The notes under the pieces are model-generated. The model saw nothing but the letters and a program-made list of their open reading frames with translations. It was not told where the DNA came from and did no database searches. Shown in pieces: positions 1 to 6,837 of a stretch of 11,451 bases of DNA. Source of the DNA: Nitrospinota bacterium (lineage in GTDB: Bacteria; Tectomicrobia; Entotheonellia; J063); assembly GCA_003696125.1 (NCBI GenBank), contig RFHZ01000126.1, positions 1 to 11,451 of the forward strand, read 5' to 3'. How positions within the stretch are numbered: the first letter of the stretch is position 1; every line of letters begins with the position of its first letter. Both the position numbers and the translations under genes were made by a program.

Positions 1-679
1 CTTCGAGCATGCTGGAGCGCGTCATGCGAGCGATGATGGCCAGCGGGATGGTACCCAGGGTGATGGCCGGCAGGATCAGATGGAGCAGCACATCGCGAAA
101 CGCCCGCCAGTCACCGGCCAGGAGGCTATCGAGGAGGTAGAAGTTCGTGGTGATGGGGAAAAAGATATCAGGACTGAGGCGACCGGAGATGGGGAGGAGG
201 TGGAGCTTGACCGAGAAGAGGAGGATCAGGACCAGTCCCAACCAGAATATGGGCATGGAGATACCGACCAGGGCCCCGACCATGCTGAGATAGTCGAGGA
301 GAGAATAGCGATGCGTGGCGGAGAGGACACCGGCGAGCACACCGAAGGTGGTGGCAAAGAGCATGCTCATGATGGCCAGCTCTATGGTCGCGGGAAAGTG
401 TTGCGCGATCTCGACGCTGATCCTCTCCCCGCTCTTGATCGATCTTCCCAGGTCTCCCTGAAAGATATCGGCCAGAAACCGCCAGTACTGCACATACCAG
501 GGAGCATCAAGCCCCAGCTCCTGGCGGAGAGCGGCCAGGGCTTCAGCCGAGGCCCGCTCTCCCAGCATCACCCGGGCCGCATCTCCCGGGGTGAGGTGGA
601 TCATGAGGAAGACAAAGAGCGAGATGCCGAAGAGTGTCGGTATGAGCGTTACCAGGCGTTTGACGATATAAGAAAACAC
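1..679 (-). CDS. ABC transporter permease, DppB/OppB type (3' part cut off by window edge)
   Basis: Inner-membrane permease of a peptide/nickel-class ABC importer. About 226 residues are present; the family is usually 300-340, so roughly the last quarter lies outside the window. The N-terminus (MFSYIVKRLVTLIPTLFGIS) is the typical first helix of DppB proteins, followed by the family segment LTPGDAARVMLG and an extracytoplasmic stretch with the QELGLDAPWYVQYWRFL pattern. Near the window edge the EAA-loop region that contacts the ATPase is visible (LGTIPLAIIARMTRSSMLE). I chose the GTG at 679. It lies 9 nt after the stop of the solute-binding protein gene, with an AAGGAG inside that gene's end (693-698), a rather long spacing of 13 nt. 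It is evidently co-transcribed with the binding protein. The partner permease and ATPases are presumably further left. Class assignment is firm; substrate is unknown. Confidence 0.92.
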   Translation of the reverse strand, partial: MFSYIVKRLVTLIPTLFGISLFVFLMIHLTPGDAARVMLGERASAEALAALRQELGLDAPWYVQYWRFLADIFQGDLGRSIKSGERISVEIAQHFPATIELAIMSMLFATTFGVLAGVLSATHRYSLLDYLSMVGALVGISMPIFWLGLVLILLFSVKLHLLPISGRLSPDIFFPITTNFYLLDSLLAGDWRAFRDVLLHLILPAITLGTIPLAIIARMTRSSMLE

Positions 680-688
680 CGGCTCAAC

Positions 689-2287
689 TTACTCCTTCCA
701 CACCTTGCCCAGGCGATGCTTGGTGGTCGGATGCAGCTTGTAGTTCTGCACACCCTTCTTCATCGGTACCACCTGGATGGAGTGGGCCAGGGGCACCCAG
801 GGGGCATCGCGATGCACGATGACGCAGGCCTGCTTGTAGAGACGCTCTCGCTCTGCCTGATCGGTAGAGGTCTTGGCTTTGACCAGGATCTCATGCAGTT
901 CATCGCTCCGGTAGAAGGCGATGTTCCCGGCCGGGATCCTGGCACTCTCCTTGTCCAGCAGGATGTAGAAGAAATTGTCCGGGTCCCCGTTATCCCCGGT
1001 CCAGCCGAGCAGGGCCATGTCGTGCTCCCCGCGTTCGGTCTTGTCCAGGTACGTGCCCCACTCGTAGCTGACGATGCGCGCCTCGATCCCGATCTTGCGG
1101 AGATCGGCCTGGATCGCTTCCGCCACTTTGCGTCCGTTCGGGTTATAGGGACGCGGAACCGGCATGGCCCAGAGCGTGGTCTGGAATCCGTTAGGATACC
1201 CGGCTTCGGTCAGGAGTTTCCTGGCCAGGGCCGGATCGTACCTGTAGTCCTCCACCTCGTCGTTATAGCCCCACATCATGGGAGGAATCGGGTTTTTGGC
1301 CACCGTCCCTAACCCCTCGTAGATCGTGTCGATGATGGCCTGCTTGTTGATGGCGTGATTGATGGCCAGGCGCACCTTGCGGTTATCAAACGGCTTTTTA
1401 TCCATGTTCATGGCCAGGTACCCGATGTTCATGCCCGGTTGTCGCAACACCTTGAGGTTTTTCTCCTTCTCAATCAGCGGGATATCAGAGGGATTGGGGA
1501 AGTGCATCACATCGATCGCGCCGCTGAGGAGTTCGAGCAGGCGGGTCGAGTTGTCCGGGATGGAGCGGAAGATGACCCGATCCAGGTAGGGCCGGCCATC
1601 CCAATACCGCTCGTTGGCCTCCAGGATGATGCGATCATCCTTGATCCATTGCACGAACTTGAACGGTCCGCTCCCGACCGGCTTCCGCCGGAAATCGGCT
1701 CCCAGCTTGAGCACAGCGGTAGGGCTGACAATAGAGCTGAAGTTCATCCCCAGGTTGGAGAGGAAAGGGGCTTCTGGCCGTTTCAGGGTAAAGACCACGG
1801 TCCGGGCATCCCTGGCCTCCACACTGGCAACGATATCGCTCATGGACATATACCCCCAGTACTTGTACGGTCCCTGTTCCTTGGGCAGGGGGAAGCCTTT
1901 CCCGAAGTACTTATACTTGATCGGGGCCTGGCGGGCAAAGGAGAAGACCACCGCATCCGCATCCAGCGGGGTCCCATCGTGGAAGACCACCCCTTCGCGC
2001 AGGGTAAAGGTGTAGCGGAGTCCATCGGCTGAGATAGACCAGGATTCGGCCAGCTCAGGACGGAGGCTGGTATCCTCATCCGCATAATCGACCAGGGTAT
2101 CGAAGAGGTTATCCGCCACCTTAAACGATTCCCCATCATCCTCCAGGGCCGGGTCCAGTCCTACCGAGTCCCCTCCCCGGCCAATGATAAGCACCCCTCC
2201 CTGTTTGGGTGTGGCTCCCTGTGCCGGGAAGATAAAGGCCAGGGCGGTAAGGACAAAAAAGCACCAGAAAACGGTTCGTCGGGTCAT
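689..2287 (-). CDS. Extracellular solute-binding protein family 5 (peptide/DppA-like)
   Basis: Periplasmic binding component of the importer whose permease follows; 532 residues, normal for DppA/OppA proteins. Residues 1-24 form a Sec signal peptide (MTRRTVFWCFFVLTALAFIF, then PAQG with a type I signal-peptidase site near AQG-A). There is no lipobox cysteine, so it should be a free periplasmic protein, which fits a diderm cell. Family landmarks are the early GLDPALEDD region, LRPELAESW, the FTLREGVVFHDG block (about residues 96-107) and DADAVVFSF. The ATG at 2287 is preceded by AAGGAG at good spacing. The gene begins 25 nt after the stop of the CoA-transferase beta-like gene, so it is probably in the same operon. 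Family 5 proteins bind peptides but also nickel, heme, oligosaccharides and other solutes. The catabolic genes next door make a non-peptide ligand possible, but that is inference. Confidence 0.95.
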   Translation of the reverse strand: MTRRTVFWCFFVLTALAFIFPAQGATPKQGGVLIIGRGGDSVGLDPALEDDGESFKVADNLFDTLVDYADEDTSLRPELAESWSISADGLRYTFTLREGVVFHDGTPLDADAVVFSFARQAPIKYKYFGKGFPLPKEQGPYKYWGYMSMSDIVASVEARDARTVVFTLKRPEAPFLSNLGMNFSSIVSPTAVLKLGADFRRKPVGSGPFKFVQWIKDDRIILEANERYWDGRPYLDRVIFRSIPDNSTRLLELLSGAIDVMHFPNPSDIPLIEKEKNLKVLRQPGMNIGYLAMNMDKKPFDNRKVRLAINHAINKQAIIDTIYEGLGTVAKNPIPPMMWGYNDEVEDYRYDPALARKLLTEAGYPNGFQTTLWAMPVPRPYNPNGRKVAEAIQADLRKIGIEARIVSYEWGTYLDKTERGEHDMALLGWTGDNGDPDNFFYILLDKESARIPAGNIAFYRSDELHEILVKAKTSTDQAERERLYKQACVIVHRDAPWVPLAHSIQVVPMKKGVQNYKLHPTTKHRLGKVWKE

Positions 2288-2312
2288 GATAGTTCTCCTT
2301 TCTTCCTGAGAT

Positions 2313-3047
2313 CTATTGAAACTCCAGATCCCTTACACGCCTGGGATCCAGGGTATTGAGTATCTCCAGCTCCTCGGCGGTCGGCGCAGGGGTTACCGTC
2401 ACCTCCTCCGGTACAGCGAGGGGAAAGCCGGTCTGCTCCACTACCTCGTGTACAGAGGAGGTCGGATGCACGCTCTCCAGCTCCAGGCGGCCCTGGCGTT
2501 TACGGAACACGCAGAGGGGGGTAACCACCCGATCCACCCGGCCGGCTGCGGTGACAAATTGACAGCGCTCCACAAAGGTACGGCGATTGTGCACGGTGCG
2601 CCAGAGGATGGTACGGCGGGCCGTGGGGAGGATGACGGCACTACCTGCCCCGCCGGGGAGGCGAACCCGTGGGGTATGAAATGGACCGATCACGCTCAGG
2701 TTGATATTCCCCTCCTGATCGATCTGCGCTCCGCTGAGAAAGGCGGTATCGAGTCGTCCCCGGGCGGAGAGATCAAAGATCTCGGTGAGGGAAAAGAAGG
2801 CCGCCGCCTGTCGATGCAACTGAAAGCCCACGCTAGAAGCGGGAAGCGTATCCGGCTGGCCGTCCACCCCACCGGGAATGTTCAGGTAGACCAGGGAAGG
2901 AGCGTGGAGGCGTCTGGCCAGGAGAATGGCGAGCATGGGAAGGACAGAAGCGACACCGTGGAAGACCGTCTCCCCGTTGCGGAGGAGACGGGCCATGGCC
3001 ACGATCATGATCTCGGCAATCCCATAGTTATCCTCTCCGGTCTGCAT
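2313..3047 (-). CDS. CoA-transferase family I, beta-subunit-like (GctB/IpdB type), catalytic Glu absent
   Basis: 244 residues resembling glutaconate CoA-transferase subunit B and the steroid-ring hydrolase subunit IpdB. Shared features are the early IAEIMIVAMARLL segment, ARRLHAPSLVYLN, FLSGAQIDQEGNINLS (about residues 101-116), RLPGGAGSA and a C-terminal VHPTSSVHEVVEQTGF-type block. In GctB the CoA-accepting glutamate (Glu54) sits in an ESG motif after the HAP/YAP-type strand. In a by-eye alignment from memory, the matching place here reads NIPGG (residues 56-60), with Ile at the Glu position. The protein may therefore be a hydrolase or lyase acting on a CoA thioester, as IpdAB is, rather than a transferase. 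An in-frame GTG at 3050 precedes the ATG; I chose the ATG at 3047 because AAGGAG lies 7 nt upstream of it. The start overlaps the end of the alpha-like gene by 20 nt, implying translational coupling. Confidence 0.88.
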   Translation of the reverse strand: MQTGEDNYGIAEIMIVAMARLLRNGETVFHGVASVLPMLAILLARRLHAPSLVYLNIPGGVDGQPDTLPASSVGFQLHRQAAAFFSLTEIFDLSARGRLDTAFLSGAQIDQEGNINLSVIGPFHTPRVRLPGGAGSAVILPTARRTILWRTVHNRRTFVERCQFVTAAGRVDRVVTPLCVFRKRQGRLELESVHPTSSVHEVVEQTGFPLAVPEEVTVTPAPTAEELEILNTLDPRRVRDLEFQ

Positions 3048-3849
3048 CACTCTTCTCCTTTAGATACCGGCCGAGCTTTTCTGGATCGTCTGCCAGGGTC
3101 AGGTAGCGGCCGATCTCCTCTCGATCCAGGTCATAATAGGGATAACAGGAGCAGGGAGAGGCCCCCCCCGGCACTTCGATCACGGCCTGGACCAGGAAAT
3201 GGGGAATCACGATCAACTCGGGAACCTGTCGCAGTTCTTCGGGAGAGACGATCTTCTCCGTGGTGAGGATCACTCCCCTGGCTGCCCGGGTCATCAGGAC
3301 ATCCTCAAAGGGGCTTCCCAGGATCTTTCCATTGCCGAAACGATCCGCCTCCTGGACATGAATCACGGCCCAGTCGGGCGCAATGGGGGGAATGGCAAAG
3401 ACCTCTCTGCCGCTGTACGGATCGGTGACCCGTTTGAAACCGCTGACCCGGGGCACCTCGCTCCCCTCCAGCCCGGCTACGGGCTGAAAGGGGATGCCGT
3501 AGGCTGCGGCACGCAGTCCGGCAATCACCGTATAGCAGGCGTGTTCCCATACCCGAACCCGTCCCTCCTCTACCGCCTTGCGGTAATGCGGGGCCAGGCC
3601 AAAAAGGTTCTCAAACCCGACGTATCCGGCATAGACCTCGCTCACCACCCCGGCCGCACAGAGGAGGTCGATGTCGTACGCTCCGGCGGTCTTGACCACC
3701 TTCAGATCCCGTTTTCCCTGGCGGGCCAGCTCGCGCACAAACGCCGAAGGGGAGCGATGCAACGTATTGCCTCCCAGCGCCACCAGATCCCCATCCTGGA
3801 GAAGTTTTCCTCCTGCCTCTAACGTCATTACCTTTTCCTGCATGGCCAT
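3028..3849 (-). CDS. CoA-transferase family I, alpha-subunit-like (GctA/IpdA type)
   Basis: 273 residues. Partner of the overlapping beta-like gene; together they would form the cytoplasmic heteromeric enzyme. Family features are LQDGDLVALGG (residues 18-27, in place of the usual glycine-rich GGF/WG loop), the PSAFVREL helix, DLLCAAGVVSEVYAGYVGFE (61-80), WEHACYTVIAGLRAAAYGIP (101-120), the VTDPYSG stretch and a VIEVPGGASPCSCYPYYDLD C-terminal block. In IpdA a conserved Glu near the GL.AAA helix has been assigned a role in ring cleavage. Here Glu102 is nearby but Cys105 may occupy the exact position; a real alignment is needed. Two in-frame ATGs occur: 3849, and 3843, which is better spaced from GGTGAGG. 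The gene carries a run of eight G (plus-strand C 3162-3169), yet the frame is intact. A 72-nt gap with an inverted repeat separates it from the anchor gene upstream. Confidence 0.88.
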   Translation of the reverse strand: MAMQEKVMTLEAGGKLLQDGDLVALGGNTLHRSPSAFVRELARQGKRDLKVVKTAGAYDIDLLCAAGVVSEVYAGYVGFENLFGLAPHYRKAVEEGRVRVWEHACYTVIAGLRAAAYGIPFQPVAGLEGSEVPRVSGFKRVTDPYSGREVFAIPPIAPDWAVIHVQEADRFGNGKILGSPFEDVLMTRAARGVILTTEKIVSPEELRQVPELIVIPHFLVQAVIEVPGGASPCSCYPYYDLDREEIGRYLTLADDPEKLGRYLKEKSDADRRG

Positions 3850-3881
3850 CCCTCACCATAGCAATGGATAAATAGAGTTGA

Positions 3882-3905
3882 CATCCCCGGCTTGTGGAGG
3901 GGATG
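3882..3905. repeat. Inverted repeat in the anchor/CoA-transferase intergenic gap
   Basis: Perfect 7-bp arms CATCCCC / GGGGATG separated by 10 nt, in the 72-nt gap between the membrane-anchor gene and the CoA-transferase alpha-like gene. In minus-strand RNA it would form a GC-rich stem followed by UCAACUCUAUUUAUCC. That tract is only weakly U-rich, so this is at best a partial terminator or RNA-processing element, or an operator. No convincing sigma-70 promoter is visible on the minus strand in the gap. Confidence 0.35.
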
Positions 3906-3921
3906 CACGGTTTATCAGGTC

Positions 3922-4248
3922 TTACAACAGGGCAAAGTAGAGAAAGATCACCACCCCGAGTCCCAGCAGGATCAGCAGGAGGGGGCGATGAAAGGTGATG
4001 CCCCATCCGAGATCGTTGAGCATGGTCTTTATGCCGTTCATCCCGTGAAAGATCACCACCGCAAGGAGGGCGATACGCACCCCCTGCGAGTAAGGGTGGA
4101 GCCAGTGCCAGGGTAACAGTACCAGCAGCAGTACGGCGGCAAGGCGTTGTAACACCCAGGCCCACATGCCGGGATACATCTGTGCCCAATCCGCGTACCG
4201 GGTCCAGCGTCGTCTGTACTCCTCTACCTGACTGGCGTGCTTCTGCAT
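3922..4248 (-). CDS. Succinate dehydrogenase/fumarate reductase membrane-anchor-like protein (SdhC/SdhD type)
   Basis: 108 residues with three predicted membrane helices (about 29-49, 57-78 and 88-107), the usual size and topology of a heme- and quinone-binding anchor. Two family signatures are visible. Arg35 in the WVLQR segment of helix 1 corresponds to the quinone-site Arg region. FHGMNGIKTMLNDLG (67-81) matches the H-x-x-x-G-x-(R/K)...D signature in which the His (His68) ligates heme b. The gene follows the flavoprotein directly. The flavoprotein TGA and this ATG are in the same frame, separated only by two AGG codons, which also form the AGGAGG. Because that ribosome-binding site abuts the ATG, translation probably depends on termination-reinitiation. 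Only one anchor is present and no SdhB lies next to it, which is unusual. Assignment to C or D is not possible. Confidence 0.8.
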   Translation of the reverse strand: MQKHASQVEEYRRRWTRYADWAQMYPGMWAWVLQRLAAVLLLVLLPWHWLHPYSQGVRIALLAVVIFHGMNGIKTMLNDLGWGITFHRPLLLILLGLGVVIFLYFALL

Positions 4249-4254
4249 CCTCCT

Positions 4255-5985
4255 TCACTCCTTGTGAACCTGGAGATCCGGTGGGCTCAACCGGCTCAGG
4301 GCTACCGGTCTCCAGAAGACCCGCATCTCCCCCTCTGCTCCCCGCTGCAGGCAGACGTTCCGCAGATAGTGGTGGTTATCGGTCTCCGGGTAATCGAGAC
4401 GATAATGGGAACCGCGACTCTCTCTCCTGACCAGGGCACTCTGGGTGATCAGGGCAGAGACGGTCAGCAGGTTCTGCAGGTTCAGCAGATCCTGCCAGGC
4501 CAGGTTGAAGCGTCTGCCCCCGGAGAGGGCAACCCGTTGGCAATCCTCCTGTAGCTCCGCAATCCGCTGCAGGGCAGCCTGGAGCGCTTTTTCTTCCCGT
4601 ACCAGTCCCACCTTTTCCCACATCAACTCCCGCAACTCCTGCCGGAGCGCGTAGAGGTTGGGAGCCCCCTTTTCCGGCTGCTTAAAGGGACGCAGGGTCT
4701 CCGCTATCATGGCCTGGACCTGGGTCTCCTGGTAGGGATGATGGGGAGTGTCTGCCGCGTAGCGGGCCAGGGACTCTCCAGCAATTCCTCCAAAGACGGT
4801 GGAGCAGGCCACCCCGTTGCCCCCTAGACGATTGGCCCCGTGCACCCCTCCACTGTCTTCCCCGGCGACAAAGAGACCGGGCAGGGTAGAGCGACACTCG
4901 CCATCCATGCGGATTCCCCCCATCATGTAGTGCGCAGTAGGGGAAACCTCCACCGGTTCCTCGTCGAGTCGAAATCCCATATCCCGGCATCGCTCCACCA
5001 TGCCGGGGAAATGCTGGCGGACAAAGTCGGCTCCCAGGTGGGAGACATCGATATAGACCCCACCCCGCGGTGTGCCACGCCCCTCCTGGATCTCCAGATA
5101 GCTGCTACGCGCCACGATGTCTCTGGTCGAACGCTCCATCCGCTCCGGATCGTACCGGGCCATGAACCGCTCCATCTTCCCGTTGTACAGGTACCCCCCG
5201 GCACCACGCAACCCTTCCTCCAACACGGTGCCGGTCAGTTGGGAGTCGGCCGCCAGCAGGCCGGTGGGATGGAACTGCACCATCTCCATATCGATCAGTT
5301 CCGCGCCGGCCCGGTACCCGATCGCTATCCCGTCGGTCGATTTATCGGCCGAGGAGGCAAAGATCTTGTACATGGATGGGCCTCCCCCTGTAGCCAGGAG
5401 CACCGCCTTGGCCTGCACCACCAGGAAGCTCCCTTCCCGGATATCCAGGAGCAGGGCACCGACTACCCGCTCGTGGGTCGAATCGAGGAGAAGCTCCAGG
5501 GCACGATGCTCCTCCAGGATGGTGATCCCTCTCCGGTAGACCTGCTCGGCCAGGCGGTTGATGATCTCGATACCGGTCAGGTCCCCTCGATGCACGGTCC
5601 GGTCGAACGACTGGCCGGCAAAGGGCTTCTGGTGGATGGTACCATCCGGGTTCCGGTCAAAGAAACACCCGATCTTGTTTTCCAGCTCCCGCACCCGCTC
5701 CGGAGCGGTGGTGACCAGTAGCCAGGCCAGTTCCTGGTTGTTGAGAAACTGCCCCCCCTGCAGGGTATCGACGAAATGCTTCTCGAACGAATCCTCGGGG
5801 TGGAGGACCACGTTGTACCCCCCCTGCACCATGCGGGTACACCCCGATTTGCCGAAGAGCCCCTTTACGGCAAGGGTGATGCGGAGTGGAAGGCCACTGT
5901 CGTGGGCATGAATAGCCGCACACAGCCCTGCTCCTCCACTCCCCAGGATCAGGATATCGGTCTGCAAGGTTTCATACACATCCAT
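4255..5985 (-). CDS. Fumarate reductase/succinate dehydrogenase-type flavoprotein, divergent
   Basis: 576 residues; FAD-dependent oxidoreductase of the SdhA/FrdA/NadB superfamily, cytoplasmic (no signal peptide). Numbered from the ATG at 5985: FAD-binding GSGGAGLCAA (15-24), second FAD segment ending in QGG (54-56), LATGG (197-201), substrate motif FHPTG (238-242), LEEGLRGAGG (255-264), TRDIVAR (287-293), PTAHYMMGG (349-357) and HGANRLGGNG (382-391). The active-site His, the shuttle Arg (Arg288) and the Arg of HGANR are kept. Two key places differ. The His that binds FAD covalently in SdhA/FrdA (S-H-T...QGG) is Cys49 here. The Thr of the usual T-E-G-x-R is Glu256. Cofactor linkage and substrate may thus differ. 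The track-compatible GTG at 5991 has no usable ribosome-binding site; the ATG at 5985 follows a weak ACAGGTG. It lies 37 nt after the fumarase-beta-like gene. Confidence 0.9.
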   Translation of the reverse strand: MDVYETLQTDILILGSGGAGLCAAIHAHDSGLPLRITLAVKGLFGKSGCTRMVQGGYNVVLHPEDSFEKHFVDTLQGGQFLNNQELAWLLVTTAPERVRELENKIGCFFDRNPDGTIHQKPFAGQSFDRTVHRGDLTGIEIINRLAEQVYRRGITILEEHRALELLLDSTHERVVGALLLDIREGSFLVVQAKAVLLATGGGPSMYKIFASSADKSTDGIAIGYRAGAELIDMEMVQFHPTGLLAADSQLTGTVLEEGLRGAGGYLYNGKMERFMARYDPERMERSTRDIVARSSYLEIQEGRGTPRGGVYIDVSHLGADFVRQHFPGMVERCRDMGFRLDEEPVEVSPTAHYMMGGIRMDGECRSTLPGLFVAGEDSGGVHGANRLGGNGVACSTVFGGIAGESLARYAADTPHHPYQETQVQAMIAETLRPFKQPEKGAPNLYALRQELRELMWEKVGLVREEKALQAALQRIAELQEDCQRVALSGGRRFNLAWQDLLNLQNLLTVSALITQSALVRRESRGSHYRLDYPETDNHHYLRNVCLQRGAEGEMRVFWRPVALSRLSPPDLQVHKE

Positions 5986-6022
5986 AGGCACCTGTAAGCT
6001 CGCAACGACAGGAAAAAACCGG

Positions 6023-6712
6023 TTATAACACCTCCTCTTCCTCGGAATGGATCTCGCCCAGCCGCTTCAGGGAAGGGGGAGGGAAGCGGCGGTAGAGGGA
6101 AGAGAATTGGATGTTGAGCTCCCGTTGCGCCAGGGACTGCAGGCTGTTTCCCTGCGTATCGCATTCCACCAGGAGCGGACCCAGCCTTTCCACCTCGAGG
6201 ACCCACATGGCCTGCGCCAGGCCGAGTTCCTGACGCCAGAACACGTCCACGACCCGTTTGATGGCACGGCCGTACTTGGCTCCCAGGCCGTACCCGACCG
6301 TGGTCAGATAGACGGCACCATGTGTACGGAAGGCCTGCTGGTAGATCTCCTCCTGCATTCCCCCCTTGCCGATCACCGCCTTGACCCCGTACTGCGCCAG
6401 GAGTTGGGGAATCCATTTGGCAAAGCGGAAGCTGGCCGTTGCGGTCACCGCAGAGATGCGGTATTCCCCTGGCGCCACCTCCCCTACGGCAGGTGAACAG
6501 TGGAAGGTCACGTTGCAGGTGTTGCGGATGTCGATAGGGGGGACCTGCCCCTCATCCAGCACCCGTTTGTAAAATCCGACCCGACCGGTAAAGATCAGGC
6601 CGTCCAGGTAGACGATATCTCCCAGTTGAAGCTGCTGCAAATCGGCGTCCTGCAGGGGAATCTGCAGCCGGATTTCTCGCATGCCCAACTCGTCAGACGA
6701 TGATGCGACCAT
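6023..6712 (-). CDS. Fumarase/L(+)-tartrate dehydratase beta-subunit-like protein, orphan
   Basis: 229 residues, about the size of TtdB and of the C-terminal domain of class I fumarases. Matching segments: LGDIVYLDGLIFTGR (30-44), YGVKAVIGKGGM (108-119), HGAVYLTTVGYG (131-142) and LGPLLVECDTQGNSL (177-191, cf. the FGPLIVSIDTHGNNL-type block of TtdB). The normally conserved (T/C)ARDxAHKR motif reads TGRVGFYKR (42-50), losing the Asp and His. The TTSxRM motif reads TATASFRF (90-97), keeping Thr, Ser and Arg. No alpha subunit, which holds the 4Fe-4S cluster, is adjacent, so activity as a dehydratase is doubtful unless the alpha subunit is elsewhere. The frame is open further up to a TTG at 6766, but that codon overlaps the predicted promoter -10. 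I chose the ATG at 6712, which has GAGG 7 nt upstream. First gene of the flavoprotein operon. Confidence 0.82.
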   Translation of the reverse strand: MVASSSDELGMREIRLQIPLQDADLQQLQLGDIVYLDGLIFTGRVGFYKRVLDEGQVPPIDIRNTCNVTFHCSPAVGEVAPGEYRISAVTATASFRFAKWIPQLLAQYGVKAVIGKGGMQEEIYQQAFRTHGAVYLTTVGYGLGAKYGRAIKRVVDVFWRQELGLAQAMWVLEVERLGPLLVECDTQGNSLQSLAQRELNIQFSSLYRRFPPPSLKRLGEIHSEEEEVL

Positions 6713-6764
6713 AGCGATTCCTCGTGTTGTGAGTAACGATGACTCCCTCTGATCGGTTTCTCTC

Positions 6765-6793
6765 AATATACGTCATCCGGGAACGGTACTCAA
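6765..6793 (-). promoter_or_regulatory. Predicted sigma-70 promoter of the fumarase-beta-like/flavoprotein operon
   Basis: On the minus strand TTGAGT (6793-6788) and TATATT (6770-6765) are separated by exactly 17 nt, close to the sigma-70 consensus. The start of transcription would fall near 6757, giving a leader of about 45 nt before the ATG at 6712. This supports the downstream start over the TTG at 6766. It would let blocks 5 and 6 be expressed independently of the sigma-54 operon upstream. Confidence 0.6.
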
Positions 6794-6820
6794 GAGAAAC
6801 TTCTCTGGGAGAGAGGAGAT

Positions 6821-6837
6821 GGGAGGGGGGGAGAGGG
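6821..6837 (+). other. G-quadruplex motif in intergenic region
   Basis: The plus strand carries four G3 runs with loops of 1, 1 and 3 nt (GGG-A-GGG-G-GGG-AGA-GGG), a textbook quadruplex pattern inside a longer purine tract (about 6807-6837). For the minus-strand genes this is the template strand. It sits about 28 bp upstream of the -35 box of the predicted promoter and downstream of the cytochrome b stop codon. Function is not shown. Confidence 0.45.

Noticed and set aside
80-1312. Long open frame on the plus strand opposite the permease and binding-protein genes (410 codons)
   Set aside because: Antisense shadow. Its translation is low-complexity, rich in Gly, Asp, Glu, His and Arg, without recognisable motifs, while the minus strand has two clear family members here.
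2316-3266. Long plus-strand open frame opposite the CoA-transferase-like genes (316 codons)
   Set aside because: Caused by GC-rich codon use in the overlapping, coherent minus-strand genes; no ribosome-binding site or family resemblance.
3874-3890. TTGACA on the plus strand near 3878 as a -35 box
   Set aside because: No suitable -10 about 17 nt downstream on the plus strand and no plus-strand gene to drive.
3611-4258. Minus-strand open frame of 215 codons across the anchor gene and the intergenic gap
   Set aside because: Begins at a GTG over the flavoprotein stop and runs out of frame through the anchor gene; its product has no hydrophobic helices and no recognisable domain.
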